A program made the position numbers and the translations under genes. DNA of 64,000 bases, from the IMG/VR virus record IMGVR_UViG_3300037111_000040, positions 1-64,000 of that record. One strand, given 5' to 3'. This document shows, in pieces, positions 29,647-39,038 of the stretch (position 1 is the stretch's first letter; each line of letters opens with the position of its first letter). Under the pieces are notes generated by a model that saw only the letters and a program-made list of their open reading frames with translations, ran no database searches and was not told the origin of the DNA. The stretch is from a virus.

Positions 29647-32586
29647 TTGTATAGCCAGAGAATAATCCTCGAAAACGTCGATCAGTTTGAAGCTCAGGAG
29701 GGATGGCGTCCCGTCTACCACACACTTGATGAGGTGAGGGGATTCACCGCGTACATCGAGTCGCTGACCAAGATGGAGAGCAACAGCCGGTCCTCTTACA
29801 TCAGCCTGCTCAGGCCGATCACCGAAAAGAGAAAACAGGAAATCAAGCGTTGGATTCAGAACGAGCAAGTTCTGTGCTCGCTCGATTGCAACTACTGGGA
29901 AACGCGCTACGCTTGGGTGTGCTGCCCAGCCGAGGCTCCGATATGGATGGCCGATTACACGTTCAAACCGATAGGAGAAATCAGAATCGGGGACGAGATT
30001 ATCGGCTTCGAAAAGCGCCCGATCAAGAACAAGCCGAAGGCCACACTAACGTCGCGGGGCAGGAGATGGACGACCGAACTGGATAATCTAACCAAGACAA
30101 AGGTCACGGCCATCCATCGCAAAATCAGCCCGGTAATCAAAGTAACCATGGAATCCGGCAAGATCATCAGATGCACCCCGGATCATCTGTGGTCGAGTGG
30201 GGAAAACGACCGATCCCTTTACCCTTGGATAGCAGCGAGAGTTGGAAAAAGGCTCAGAAGAGTTGTGGATGTTTATCCCAACGATCCTCCCGACGTGCGA
30301 CTGGCGGCTTGGCTTGGAGGAATGTACGACGGAGAGGGAAGCGGAGCAGAAATCGCCCAGTATCGCGGGCATAATCCAGAGGTACATCAAAAGCTCGTCG
30401 ATGCCATGAAGATGTTTGGATTCGAACAGAAATTTCGCAGCGGAAAATGTGAGAAAGGTTCCGAATATAAAGGCTTCAGCGACACATGTGTCAGGATCAA
30501 CGGAGAGATCACCGGGAAGGCAAAATTTGCCGCGTGGTGCAAGCCAGTCAGGATGGGAAGCCTTGAGAAGCACATCCTTCAAACGCTCCGAGCGTATCGC
30601 GACAGGATCGTCGACATCCAACCTGACGGCGAAGAAGAAGTGTTTGCGCTCACGACCGGAACTGGGAACTACGTCGCGTGGGGATACGCCAGCAAAAATT
30701 GCGACGAAAAGGGAAACATCTACAAGTTCCAGCCACGGCTCTCACAGAAACTCCTTGACGCTGTGATCGCCGAATTCGACGAGAAACAGGTCTCGATTGA
30801 GCTTCTCGTCCTCAAAGGTAGACAGCTTGGCGTCACCACATGGGCGGCGCTGAAGTTCCTTCGCCGGATGCTGTTCGTGCCGCACACGCAGGCCATCATG
30901 GCGTCGGTGCAGGCCGACAAATCGGAACTGATTGGAAGAATCCTCGACACAGCCTATAACCGGTGTCCATGGTGGCTCGTTCCGCGCAGGCTCCCGAAGA
31001 GGGCTTTCGAGAACGGATCGGTCCTCTCGATCCAGTCTGGTATGCAGGCTACGGGCTTAGCTCAGGGCTGGACGCCGTCGTGCGTACATGTCTCGGAACT
31101 CGCCGACATTCCGAATCCGCAGAAGACGATTGAGGAAGGCTTGCTCCGCGCGACGCACTCTTCGCGCAACCTCTTCATGGTCCTTGAGGGAACTGGCGGC
31201 GGAAACATCGGCTGGCTCGCAGATAGCTGGAAGAGCGCGAAGGAAGATTGGCCAAAAGGTCAGTCTCGTCTCTGTCCGATCTTCGTTCCATGGCCGATGG
31301 CTCCCGACATTTATCCGGAGCCCGACTGGATCAGGAAATTCCCACCCGATGGGGCATTTGACCCCCGCGATGAGGCGACGCGCAAGCACGTTGCGAGATG
31401 CGAATCGTACATCCGCAACACTCCATACTTGGCCAAGGTCGCCGGTAGGAACTGGAAGATGCCTATCGAGCAGCAGTGGTTCTGGCAGTTCAATTACAAG
31501 CAAGCTTGCAAGAATCACACACAAAAAATCTGGCTCGCGCAGATGCCCGCCGACGACTACGAAGCTCTCACTGGCGTCCATGACACGGTGTTCGAGCCCG
31601 AGGTCATTGATGAGGTCGAGAACCGTGTTTATGAAATCATGACCAAGAGCAGCGGAGACGCGAAAGTTCGGAGAGTTCCACTCGAAGCCTACGCGATCAC
31701 TGGCCACTCGATAGACGCGACGTTTGAGCCCGATGACGCGATAATCGATGGGGATAAGGAAATCATCCCCATCACATGGAAATCGTATCGCGGGGACCGG
31801 TATGAGTGGGAGTTGGTTCCCCTTCTCCCACTGAACGAAGCCACAGAAAGAGACACGTTTGACAAACTTCTGGTCTATGAGCCGCCGCGTTCTGGATTCG
31901 ATTACGCATGTGGAGTGGACACGGCTGACGGCCTTGACAAGGAAGACGAAGAACGGGCGTGCGCGTCGATCAGCAAAGTGGGGACCGGGATCGACTACGA
32001 CGAGCAAGCTTGCGAGATCACGAGCCGCAGGATGAACCCCGCCCAAATGGTCCCGTTCGTAGCGTGCATGGCCGCTTGGTATGGACAGAAGGCGAAGGAC
32101 TGGAGAGGCGTTAAGTTCGCCATCGAGCAGATCAGGGGACCGGGAGATACCTGCCAGAACCAGCTAAAAATCATGGGCTTCAACTACCACCACGTCCCGC
32201 GCCGGTACGACTCGAAGAAAGTGAAGGACGACTCGAAGCACAAACAGGGATGGTACTCGACGACATGGAGTGTTCCGATCCTGATGACGCGCTTCGTCGA
32301 GGCCGTGAACGGAGGGTGGTATATTCCAAAGTCTAGGTGGTTGATCGAAGAACTGAAAACGCTTGAGCGCCACATCACCGGAAGCAAATCGAAGATGGAG
32401 CACAGGAGCGGGCAATTCGACGACCGCGTGAGAGCAGCGGCACAGAGCTACTTCACGACACACGATCTTGACGATCTTGCCGAGAGAGCGCAGAAGCGCT
32501 ACGCTATCCCACAAAGGAAAAAGCGCGATCAGGAACCGGCAATGTGCGCGTCAAATGTTTTTTCAGTTGGAGACTGGAACGATTAA
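29647..32586 (+). CDS. terL: Terminase large subunit containing an intein
   Basis: TTG start; 979 residues including a 260-residue intein. After splicing the protein would have 719 residues. The ATPase shows Walker A KGRQLGVTT at 390-398 and a Walker B-like CVHVSE. The RNase H-like nuclease shows GVDTADG with Asp near 758, FAIEQI and GQFDDRVRAA near the end. It cuts and packages phage DNA into the prohead. The intein interrupts between RYAWV and CDEKGN, upstream of Walker A. An ATG at 29773 is an alternative start, but the upstream coding looks real. Confidence 0.9.
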   Translation: MYSQRIILENVDQFEAQEGWRPVYHTLDEVRGFTAYIESLTKMESNSRSSYISLLRPITEKRKQEIKRWIQNEQVLCSLDCNYWETRYAWVCCPAEAPIWMADYTFKPIGEIRIGDEIIGFEKRPIKNKPKATLTSRGRRWTTELDNLTKTKVTAIHRKISPVIKVTMESGKIIRCTPDHLWSSGENDRSLYPWIAARVGKRLRRVVDVYPNDPPDVRLAAWLGGMYDGEGSGAEIAQYRGHNPEVHQKLVDAMKMFGFEQKFRSGKCEKGSEYKGFSDTCVRINGEITGKAKFAAWCKPVRMGSLEKHILQTLRAYRDRIVDIQPDGEEEVFALTTGTGNYVAWGYASKNCDEKGNIYKFQPRLSQKLLDAVIAEFDEKQVSIELLVLKGRQLGVTTWAALKFLRRMLFVPHTQAIMASVQADKSELIGRILDTAYNRCPWWLVPRRLPKRAFENGSVLSIQSGMQATGLAQGWTPSCVHVSELADIPNPQKTIEEGLLRATHSSRNLFMVLEGTGGGNIGWLADSWKSAKEDWPKGQSRLCPIFVPWPMAPDIYPEPDWIRKFPPDGAFDPRDEATRKHVARCESYIRNTPYLAKVAGRNWKMPIEQQWFWQFNYKQACKNHTQKIWLAQMPADDYEALTGVHDTVFEPEVIDEVENRVYEIMTKSSGDAKVRRVPLEAYAITGHSIDATFEPDDAIIDGDKEIIPITWKSYRGDRYEWELVPLLPLNEATERDTFDKLLVYEPPRSGFDYACGVDTADGLDKEDEERACASISKVGTGIDYDEQACEITSRRMNPAQMVPFVACMAAWYGQKAKDWRGVKFAIEQIRGPGDTCQNQLKIMGFNYHHVPRRYDSKKVKDDSKHKQGWYSTTWSVPILMTRFVEAVNGGWYIPKSRWLIEELKTLERHITGSKSKMEHRSGQFDDRVRAAAQSYFTTHDLDDLAERAQKRYAIPQRKKRDQEPAMCASNVFSVGDWND
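29920..30699 (+). mobile_element. Intein with LAGLIDADG-type endonuclease motif
   Basis: Residues 92-351 of the terminase frame. Block A starts at Cys92 (CPAEAPIWMADYTFKPIGE, after a double Cys), block B has TPDHLWSS, one dodecapeptide motif LAAWLGGMYDGEGSG lies at 219-233, and block G ends AWGYASKN before Cys352. All splice residues (first Cys, block B His, final Asn, +1 Cys) are present; the usual penultimate His is Lys. Only one LAGLIDADG motif is clear, so the homing enzyme may work as a dimer or be reduced. Confidence 0.85.
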
Positions 32587-32597
32587 GGGAGAATATC

Positions 32598-32987
32598 ATG
32601 AACGCACAATTAGGCAAGAAGCCAGTTTTCTACTATGACAGCACGCGGGGAGAAATACGTTCAGGTCTTCCAGAGCAGTTTCCGGCCCCGTATGGGTTCC
32701 AGAAAATCGTTTGCAATACGGCTCATGAGGCTGAGATGTGGTCTGCTCGGCAGCGGAAATGGGAAGATTTCATCAACGGATTGACGGATCACGAGCGTGA
32801 AATGGCTGAAGGACCAATACGCGACCAGATTCGCTCCGAGCGACGGCACTTGATGGCAAATGCCCGCAACAACTTCAACAGAGACTTCCTGCGTCGGGCT
32901 CAAGAAGAGAGCGAAAAGAGGGAATATCCGTGGAAGTCCAAGCGCGAGAGTTACCTGCATTCGGAAGGCTTCGAGAGCGGACATTGA
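32598..32987 (+). CDS. Hypothetical protein between terminase and portal
   Basis: ATG after AAGGGAGAATATC; 129 residues. KPVFYYDSTRGEIRSGLPEQ and a helical, charged rest. Its place suggests a packaging or head-assembly role. Not recognised. Confidence 0.55.
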   Translation: MNAQLGKKPVFYYDSTRGEIRSGLPEQFPAPYGFQKIVCNTAHEAEMWSARQRKWEDFINGLTDHEREMAEGPIRDQIRSERRHLMANARNNFNRDFLRRAQEESEKREYPWKSKRESYLHSEGFESGH

Positions 32988-33033
32988 CAATTTTGTAGAC
33001 GCAAGAACGGCTTTGCCGTAAACTTCACACTGA

Positions 33034-35202
33034 TTGGGATTTGCAGCAGCAGTCGCTTGGGAGGCGACTGAACCGGGAGAGAACGAAGGCCGCGTGCCGC
33101 CAGAACTCGAAACAATCAGATGGCAAGTTCCCGGCTGGGAAGCCAGAGCGAGCGACAAGATCGCATGGATCGAAGAGCAAATAAAAGAGGGTGAGGGATA
33201 TCTTAGCAATCAGCCCTCGTACACGAACCTCACGCGCAATCTTCGCATTTTTGACGGCATATTCAAGGACAAAACAAAGTCTTCTCTCGTCACGAACCAA
33301 CTGAAATACAACATCAGAAAATTCTGTGAGACACTCGCTGAGGTCCGTGAAATCGCCGGATTTTCGAGCGATGTTCCGGCCTACAAACCGATGGCTGAGA
33401 TGCTCACGAAGGTCTCGAAGTGCGTCTACATCGAGTCCGACTTCCCGTACCAAATCCTCAGAGTCCTGCAATACGCGACCGTGATGGGTATCGGATATTT
33501 GTGGCCGAAAGTCGTCCCCACTGAGTACGGGTTCGGCCCGCGCGAGATGCGCTTCGATGCGCTCGGATTGCTGGACGTTGTCCCTGTCCAGATTCCTTCG
33601 CGAAGCAACGACGTGCAGGACGCCTATGCGGTCACAATCTACGACTACATGCCGATTGCTGAGGCGTATGCAAAGTTCCCGTTGTTCCAAGGCCAATTGC
33701 AGACAGTCGGGAGGAACAACTACAAGACGCTGATGCAAGCCCAGCGGCAGGATTTTGCGGCGACGTGGCGCTACGGAAGCATTGCAGAGACGCAAAGCCG
33801 CAGCTTCGGAAACCTCTACACCGAGATCAGGTACACGTTCATCCGCGACATACGGATCAACACGACAGACAAAGAAATGTTGATGGGCGATCCCGGAACG
33901 ACGTGGTTTTACAAGGTCCCTTACCTTGGTCAAGAAATTTTTGGAGGGATGAGAAATGGGCAACCTTACTATCGCCCTGCAATGGTGGAGGATTGCCGGA
34001 TTTACCCCAATCTCCGGCTCATTATATCTTCCGGTGGACTCGACAGGCCGATGTACGACGGCACTTCATTCGATTGGGATTCCAAGATTCCGATCATCCA
34101 GTACACGGTAGACGACTGGGCGTGGGAAGCGCTTGGACGCTCGCTTGTTGGGAACGTGGCGTCGATTGAGTCGACGATCCGCAAGCACGAGCGCCTCTTC
34201 GATCAGGTTCTCTCGGCTAGGCTCAATCCGCCGATGGGCTACGACTTGGACAGCACTGGTGGACCGAAGGTCGAACACTTCGACATCTTCGAGCCCGACG
34301 TGCGCCTCGGATTGGCGGGCGGCGAGCCGAGTAAAACATTCCAGTCGATCCTTCCAAAAGAGGTTGATGTAGGCGCAGAGAATCGCGAATTTTTGAAGTA
34401 CCTCGGCGATAAGGAACTCGCGCAACTTGGCCTCAATGACGTTGGAAACTTGGCCAACATCAAGCTGAACATCGCCAACGAAACAGCCGACAAGATGCTG
34501 GAGTCGATTGGTCCCATCGCGAAGGGAATCGCGATGAGAATCGAGAAGGCCAACAAGCGCGTTGGCGAAAGACTCAAGTTCCTTATCCCGCAGTGGTTCG
34601 ATGCGGCGAGGCTCATCGATTACGTCGGACAAGACAATATCGCCAAGGAAATGTTTGACTACGATCCGAGCCAGATGGTTCCAAGCCACTTACCGGATGA
34701 ATTCATCAGCGGTCTCTATCCGGAGACAAAGTCTCGCTATGACTTGACAACCAGAGCAAAGTTCTTCGTCAAGAAGCTGAGGCTCATATCTGTACCGAGC
34801 ATGTTGCTGAAGATCACGGCCATGCAGGAGCAACTGAAGTTCCTGCAATTAAAGCGGTCTCCAGATTGCCCGATCAGTTGGGACACGGTATTCAAGAAGC
34901 TCGACATTGCCAATCCAAAAGAAGAGATGCAAAAGTATTTCAAGGAGCAGTTAGAGCTTACGAAGATGAAGCTTCTAGCGGCGGCTCTCGCTCAGCAAGA
35001 AATGAAGAAGCTTGGTCTGCAACCTCCAGAAGAAGGCGGAGGCGCTGGCGGAGGCAAGGGTGGTGGCGGCAAGGGAGGAGGCGGTGGAGGTGGAGCACCA
35101 CACGCCGGAGGCCGTCCACCTTCAGGTCAGCGTGGGCCGAGGCTCGCGCAAAAAGGCGGAGCAGGCGGTGAGGCGAGAACGGTTGTGAAGGAATCGAGTT
35201 AG
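33034..35202 (+). CDS. Portal protein
   Basis: TTG start (a GTG at 33094 is an alternative); 722 residues. It follows the terminase and precedes the scaffold and capsid genes, and has the mixed alpha/beta body with a long helical C-terminal part expected of a portal (LFDQVLSARLNPPMGYDLDS, LGLNDVGNLANIKLNIANET, long helix about 560-660). Such proteins form the twelve-part channel through which DNA enters. The last 60 residues are a Gly/Lys-rich flexible tail. Assignment rests on size, position and style. Confidence 0.75.
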   Translation: MGFAAAVAWEATEPGENEGRVPPELETIRWQVPGWEARASDKIAWIEEQIKEGEGYLSNQPSYTNLTRNLRIFDGIFKDKTKSSLVTNQLKYNIRKFCETLAEVREIAGFSSDVPAYKPMAEMLTKVSKCVYIESDFPYQILRVLQYATVMGIGYLWPKVVPTEYGFGPREMRFDALGLLDVVPVQIPSRSNDVQDAYAVTIYDYMPIAEAYAKFPLFQGQLQTVGRNNYKTLMQAQRQDFAATWRYGSIAETQSRSFGNLYTEIRYTFIRDIRINTTDKEMLMGDPGTTWFYKVPYLGQEIFGGMRNGQPYYRPAMVEDCRIYPNLRLIISSGGLDRPMYDGTSFDWDSKIPIIQYTVDDWAWEALGRSLVGNVASIESTIRKHERLFDQVLSARLNPPMGYDLDSTGGPKVEHFDIFEPDVRLGLAGGEPSKTFQSILPKEVDVGAENREFLKYLGDKELAQLGLNDVGNLANIKLNIANETADKMLESIGPIAKGIAMRIEKANKRVGERLKFLIPQWFDAARLIDYVGQDNIAKEMFDYDPSQMVPSHLPDEFISGLYPETKSRYDLTTRAKFFVKKLRLISVPSMLLKITAMQEQLKFLQLKRSPDCPISWDTVFKKLDIANPKEEMQKYFKEQLELTKMKLLAAALAQQEMKKLGLQPPEEGGGAGGGKGGGGKGGGGGGGAPHAGGRPPSGQRGPRLAQKGGAGGEARTVVKESS

Positions 35203-35219
35203 GGATACAAGGAGATTGG

Positions 35220-35459
35220 ATGACGATCAAGGTCAAAGTTCAAAGGGATTACTTGAAAACTGAGGTTTCGTTGGACCTTCCGGCAAGTGTGTCGGAAGCA
35301 GACGAAATCATGCGGACGATGGAGAGCAACGGCAAGATGGTTGTTCTCTACAATGGCGGTCACGTTGCTGGAATAAACTTGGAGCAGAATACGAAGCTGA
35401 ACGAGACGCAGTCCGAAAAAGTTCGCCATTTAATTGCGATCAAGGATGAGATTCTGTAG
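35220..35459 (+). CDS. Small hypothetical protein (79 aa)
   Basis: ATG after AAGGAGATTGG. A beta-alpha-beta small fold (MTIKVKVQRDYLKTEVSLDL, MVVLYNGGHVAGINLE). Unknown; possibly a head accessory. Followed by a 208-base gap holding a promoter and a terminator. Confidence 0.55.
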   Translation: MTIKVKVQRDYLKTEVSLDLPASVSEADEIMRTMESNGKMVVLYNGGHVAGINLEQNTKLNETQSEKVRHLIAIKDEIL

Positions 35460-35521
35460 CGCATGGACGCGCTCGGAAAGCGCAGTTACAAGAAACTCTT
35501 AGACTTATCTAAAAATTTTGC

Positions 35522-35550
35522 TTGACAAGAATTTGGATAGGGTCTAAGTT
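35522..35550 (+). promoter_or_regulatory. Strong sigma-70-type promoter
   Basis: ATTTTGCTTGACA with the -35 at 35522-35527, a 17-base spacer and TAAGTT (35545-35550). A terminator follows about 80 bases on, so either a short RNA or an attenuated message for the head genes results. Confidence 0.6.
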
Positions 35551-35592
35551 ACGGAATTGAATCATAGCGCGTGCCCCCCTCCTTTGGGAACA

Positions 35593-35634
35593 AGCGGCGG
35601 CTAGAGCGAAACGGCTCAGCCGCCGCTTTCGTTT
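35593..35634 (+). terminator. Intrinsic terminator or attenuator
   Basis: AGCGGCGGCT (35593-35602) pairs perfectly with AGCCGCCGCT (35618-35627); GAGC/GCTC add an inner stem; TTCGTTT follows. It is preceded by GGGAACAAGCGGCGG, nearly repeated before the terminator at 52.8 kb. Confidence 0.7.
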
Positions 35635-35667
35635 GCAACCAACTTCAAACCACAAAGGAGAATCACC

Positions 35668-35769
35668 ATGAAGCATCGCGTATCGCTCAAGGGAGCACAC
35701 GTCAAGAAGGCCAAGGGCGGCAAGCGTCGCAGCAAGCGCCACAGCAAGAAGTCAGCCCTCAAGGCTTAA
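35668..35769 (+). CDS. Protamine-like basic protein (33 aa)
   Basis: ATG after AAAGGAGAATCACC. Of 33 residues, about half are Lys, Arg or His (KKAKGGKRRSKRHSKKS). The KAKGGK block recurs in the 54-residue protein at 40363. It lies between portal and scaffold genes, right after a promoter-terminator leader. Likely to bind DNA or another polyanion; virion packaging is a guess. Confidence 0.6.
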   Translation: MKHRVSLKGAHVKKAKGGKRRSKRHSKKSALKA

Positions 35770-35805
35770 TCCGGTAGCCAACCTCTGAACGGGAGTTAGA
35801 AGCAC

Positions 35806-36117
35806 ATGGCTACGACAGGAATGCCTTCGCCAGATCAGCAGAGTCCGAGCGCCGCTCCACCCTCACCGGGTGGCGGCGCTTCGGCTCAGGTGCCATCGTC
35901 AGGCGGCTCCCAGTCAGGAGCACCGTCCCAAAATCCTGCCAATCAAATCCAACAACTGCTAGGCAACTGGAGTAACGTCGCGCAGCAAGTCGCGCAAGCG
36001 TACCCGCAAATCGCTTCGCAGATGAACAAGATCGTTCAGGCGATAGGCGAAGCACAGACTGCGATGGTCACGCCTTCACAGCCGACGCCTAGCGCACAGC
36101 AACCAATGATGGGCTAA
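35806..36117 (+). CDS. Ser/Pro/Gln-rich hypothetical protein (103 aa)
   Basis: ATG at 35806. A disordered N-terminal half (Ser, Pro, Gly) and a helical second half (NQIQQLLGNWSNVAQQVAQA). Sits in the head module before a homing endonuclease. Unknown. Confidence 0.55.
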   Translation: MATTGMPSPDQQSPSAAPPSPGGGASAQVPSSGGSQSGAPSQNPANQIQQLLGNWSNVAQQVAQAYPQIASQMNKIVQAIGEAQTAMVTPSQPTPSAQQPMMG

Positions 36118-36134
36118 CAAAATCCGGGAAAACG

Positions 36135-36632
36135 GTGAATCTGAAAGTGAAATTTCCAAAGCCAACACGGGAGCCGAGCGAGATCGATTGGGCGAGACTA
36201 TCCGCCTTCATCGACGGAGAAGGTTCGATAACGATCGACAACAAGATGCACCCAAGCGGGAAAAGACTAACGTACCTGAAATTGGCCGTCTACAATTCCG
36301 ATCCCCGTCTCCCGGAGTGGCTCCGCGAGAGATTTGGAGGAGCGATTTATTTAGTAGATCGCGGCGGACAAAACTGGGCGAAATCTTATGCATGGCAGGT
36401 CTCAGCCGCACTCGCAGCTTCGATATTGACAAATTGCCTTAATTTTTTTGTTATCAAGCGCGAGCAGGCAGAGATTGGGTTGGCTCACCAAAGATTGGTT
36501 TTTAGGCCGGGAATCAAGGGCCACGATCCAAAGAATTACGAGCATCGGTTGGAACTGAGAGATCAACTCTCAATGCTCAAAACACCCACTTCTCGTCGGA
36601 AGGACCTGCGGGAACAGCCAACAATTCAATAA
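36135..36632 (+). CDS. LAGLIDADG homing endonuclease
   Basis: GTG start; 165 residues. WARLSAFIDGEGSITID holds the LAGLIDADG helix and catalytic acid; LPEWLRERFGGAIYLVDRGG and SYAWQVSAALAASILTNC follow the single-motif homing enzyme pattern. It is freestanding between a head gene and the scaffold gene. It is AT-richer than neighbours, consistent with recent arrival. Confidence 0.75.
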   Translation: MNLKVKFPKPTREPSEIDWARLSAFIDGEGSITIDNKMHPSGKRLTYLKLAVYNSDPRLPEWLRERFGGAIYLVDRGGQNWAKSYAWQVSAALAASILTNCLNFFVIKREQAEIGLAHQRLVFRPGIKGHDPKNYEHRLELRDQLSMLKTPTSRRKDLREQPTIQ

Positions 36633-36649
36633 ACCGGGAGATATTGACT

Positions 36650-37657
36650 ATGAAGACTTTAGGACAAGTTCTTTTACAAAGTGGCTGGACGCAGGAGCAG
36701 ATAGACGCTCTTGATTCGAAAGCTGTCAACGGACTCAATACCGTTCTGACCACGGCATCTCAAGCAGAGGCGACCGCGATTCAGAAAGAGCAAGAAGCGA
36801 CGGCGGCGGCGGCAAAGGCCGAAGCTGATCGCAAAGCCGCTGAAGATTCGGCGGCGGCGGCAAAGGCCGCACAGGACGCGGCAGAACTTTCCAAGCGCAG
36901 CGTCGACGAATTTTGGCACAACACCTACAATCCCGGCATCGCGCAGTGGGAGAAGGAACGCAACGAGTTGACGAAGAAGGCCACGGACGCAGCAGCCGAA
37001 GCGGCGTTCTATAAGACACAGAGAGAAGGCTACCTGAAGGAGTTCAAGATCGATCCGTCAAGCGCGCCGACCTTCGTTGCCCCGACCCCGGACCCAAAGA
37101 ACCCTGCCAGTCCGCCGACACCCGGCACTCCTCAGTTTGTCGACCCGAACGTGGTAGTCAGCCGCGTCGGTGACGGCATGAACGAACTTCTGAACATCCA
37201 GTGGAAGTACCAGTCGCTCTACGGCGGCGCACCGCTTCCAATGGCCCCGAGCGAACTCATCACGCAGGCGACGGCTTTAAAACTGAGCCCGATGGAGTAC
37301 GCGTCGAGGACGTTCAAGTTCGCCGAGAAGGAAGAGGCGGCACGCCAAGCAGCGGCCAAGGCCCACGACGATCAGGTCGCGGCGACGGCGACAGCGGCCA
37401 AGGACGAAGCGCACAAGCTGGAGCTTCAGAAACTTCAGGACGAGTTCAACGCGAAGGAACGGCTCCGCGCCGAACAAGCTGGAAGCAATGGCGATGTGAA
37501 GTTGCCTCCGGGATCATCGAAGTTCGCCGATTTACGGCGTGCGACGAGTGCTGGCGAGCGGCCCGATCCGACGAAGTTGACCCAACAACAGCGCAGAGAG
37601 TTGACGCTCAACAACATCCACAAGGCTGTCGAAGAGCGCGAGCAAGCAGTAGCGTAA
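36650..37657 (+). CDS. Putative scaffolding protein
   Basis: ATG at 36650 after GGGAGAT; 335 residues. A long Ala/Lys/Glu coiled coil (about 35-85, AAKAEADRKAAEDSAAAAK) and a second charged helical region near 225-275, a Pro-rich linker and a helical end. Composition and place directly before the capsid gene fit a scaffold, which shapes the prohead and then leaves. Confidence 0.7.
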   Translation: MKTLGQVLLQSGWTQEQIDALDSKAVNGLNTVLTTASQAEATAIQKEQEATAAAAKAEADRKAAEDSAAAAKAAQDAAELSKRSVDEFWHNTYNPGIAQWEKERNELTKKATDAAAEAAFYKTQREGYLKEFKIDPSSAPTFVAPTPDPKNPASPPTPGTPQFVDPNVVVSRVGDGMNELLNIQWKYQSLYGGAPLPMAPSELITQATALKLSPMEYASRTFKFAEKEEAARQAAAKAHDDQVAATATAAKDEAHKLELQKLQDEFNAKERLRAEQAGSNGDVKLPPGSSKFADLRRATSAGERPDPTKLTQQQRRELTLNNIHKAVEEREQAVA

Positions 37658-37703
37658 GAAGTTCGATTGAAATAACGGCCTAACAAGCCAAAAGGAAACC
37701 AAA

Positions 37704-38984
37704 ATGCCAACGACACCGACCGATCCTCTCTTCAACGAAATTGATTCTTCGAACTTGGAGAGCGTCCGCAAGGAAGTAGTCTGGAATAACTTCTTCGTCG
37801 GAACTCCGTTCCTCGAAGAGCTACGCCGTGCGGGAGTAGCCGATCCGTACCTTGGCGGCGCTGGCATGACCGAGCCCTTCCTCTACGGTCGTCCGCAGGG
37901 AGCAGGCGTCAATCCGGGTCAGACGATCACGGTAACGCGCCAGCAGATCACCGACAAGCTGAAGTTCTACGAGAAGGGGTACGCGTCTTGGTTCCCGATG
38001 GACGACTGGGAAATGGACGACGGCTCCGGCACGGGCGGCGTCATCAACTCCGGTCCCTCGCGCATTTTCGATCTGTATGCGATCTTCATGGAAGCTCTCG
38101 TGATGCAGATCAACACCATGCTCGAAATGGACTCGTTCCGCCACGGGCAGCAATCTTCATCGACCGTTCAGGACAACCGCTACAAGGTGTCGAACGGCTT
38201 GGACGAGGCCCTCAACAACGGCATCGACACGTCGCTGTACGGCAACCGCTACACCTCTTACGGCCAGCAGGCTCGTAACGGCGCGGTTGGCGTTGCGATC
38301 AACACGACGCCGCTCTACCTCGGCCAGCAGGTTACGACCGGAACGGCGGCAGCGCCGTCAACGAGCAACCCCGGCCAGATCAACTTCGGTTCGTTGATCC
38401 AGCTTTGGTCGCAGTGCAAGGTCACGGGCGGACAGCCGAAGTTGGGCATCACGAACGTCTTCGGCTTCAAGGCCATCGCGATTGCGCTCGATGCATACCG
38501 GCGCGATATTTCGAACACGAAGCACGACATCACGTGGGACGCGCTCGAATTCAACGGGACGCAGATTTACTCCGATCCCCTCGCACCATCCGCTACAGCG
38601 CAGTACTACATCCCGCTCAGCGGCAACGCAGGGGCTTCCGGCAACACGTCCTTGGTCGACGGCGTGGGATCAAACACCACGACGATTGCTTACACGACTC
38701 CGCAGTTCTTCAGCACCACAGGCGCACCTTCGCTTCTGTCGCCGACGAACTCTGGTTTGCCATCGAACTCGATCATCCAGCCGTCCGAGGCCGTCTACTT
38801 CCTGACGCCGAGCACGTTCAAGCTCAGGACCACGGACAAGCCGGGATGGAACTTCGGCGTGCGCAGGACGAGCCAGTGGAACAACGTGAGCGTCGACACG
38901 ATCTTCATGCGGTTGGCAACGAACCTGTACTGTAACCAACCACGTCAGAACGCATATGCCTTCGGCTTCACCGCCATCGGCTAA
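37704..38984 (+). CDS. Major capsid protein
   Basis: ATG after AAAAGGAAACC; 426 residues. It follows the scaffold gene and has the composition of a HK97-fold shell protein: helix-rich N-terminus (VRKEVVWNNFFVGTPFLEEL), long spine-like helix (IFDLYAIFMEALVMQINTML), and a beta-rich C-terminal end (FLTPSTFKLRTTDKPGWNFG). Codon use is strongly biased to C-ending codons, as for a highly expressed gene. Identity is by context. Confidence 0.75.
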   Translation: MPTTPTDPLFNEIDSSNLESVRKEVVWNNFFVGTPFLEELRRAGVADPYLGGAGMTEPFLYGRPQGAGVNPGQTITVTRQQITDKLKFYEKGYASWFPMDDWEMDDGSGTGGVINSGPSRIFDLYAIFMEALVMQINTMLEMDSFRHGQQSSSTVQDNRYKVSNGLDEALNNGIDTSLYGNRYTSYGQQARNGAVGVAINTTPLYLGQQVTTGTAAAPSTSNPGQINFGSLIQLWSQCKVTGGQPKLGITNVFGFKAIAIALDAYRRDISNTKHDITWDALEFNGTQIYSDPLAPSATAQYYIPLSGNAGASGNTSLVDGVGSNTTTIAYTTPQFFSTTGAPSLLSPTNSGLPSNSIIQPSEAVYFLTPSTFKLRTTDKPGWNFGVRRTSQWNNVSVDTIFMRLATNLYCNQPRQNAYAFGFTAIG

Positions 38985-39038
38985 GACTGAGCGAAGCAGT
39001 TTTTGATTGACGGAACGAAGTAGTCAAGGAGAAACAAA

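Noticed and set aside
31057-32046. 329-codon antisense frame inside the terminase
   Set aside because: It mirrors the strong codon bias of the terminase gene and has no ribosome site or domain.
32984-33012. TTGACA before the portal gene as a promoter
   Set aside because: No -10-like hexamer at 16-18 bases, and the overlap with the end of the preceding gene makes it weak.
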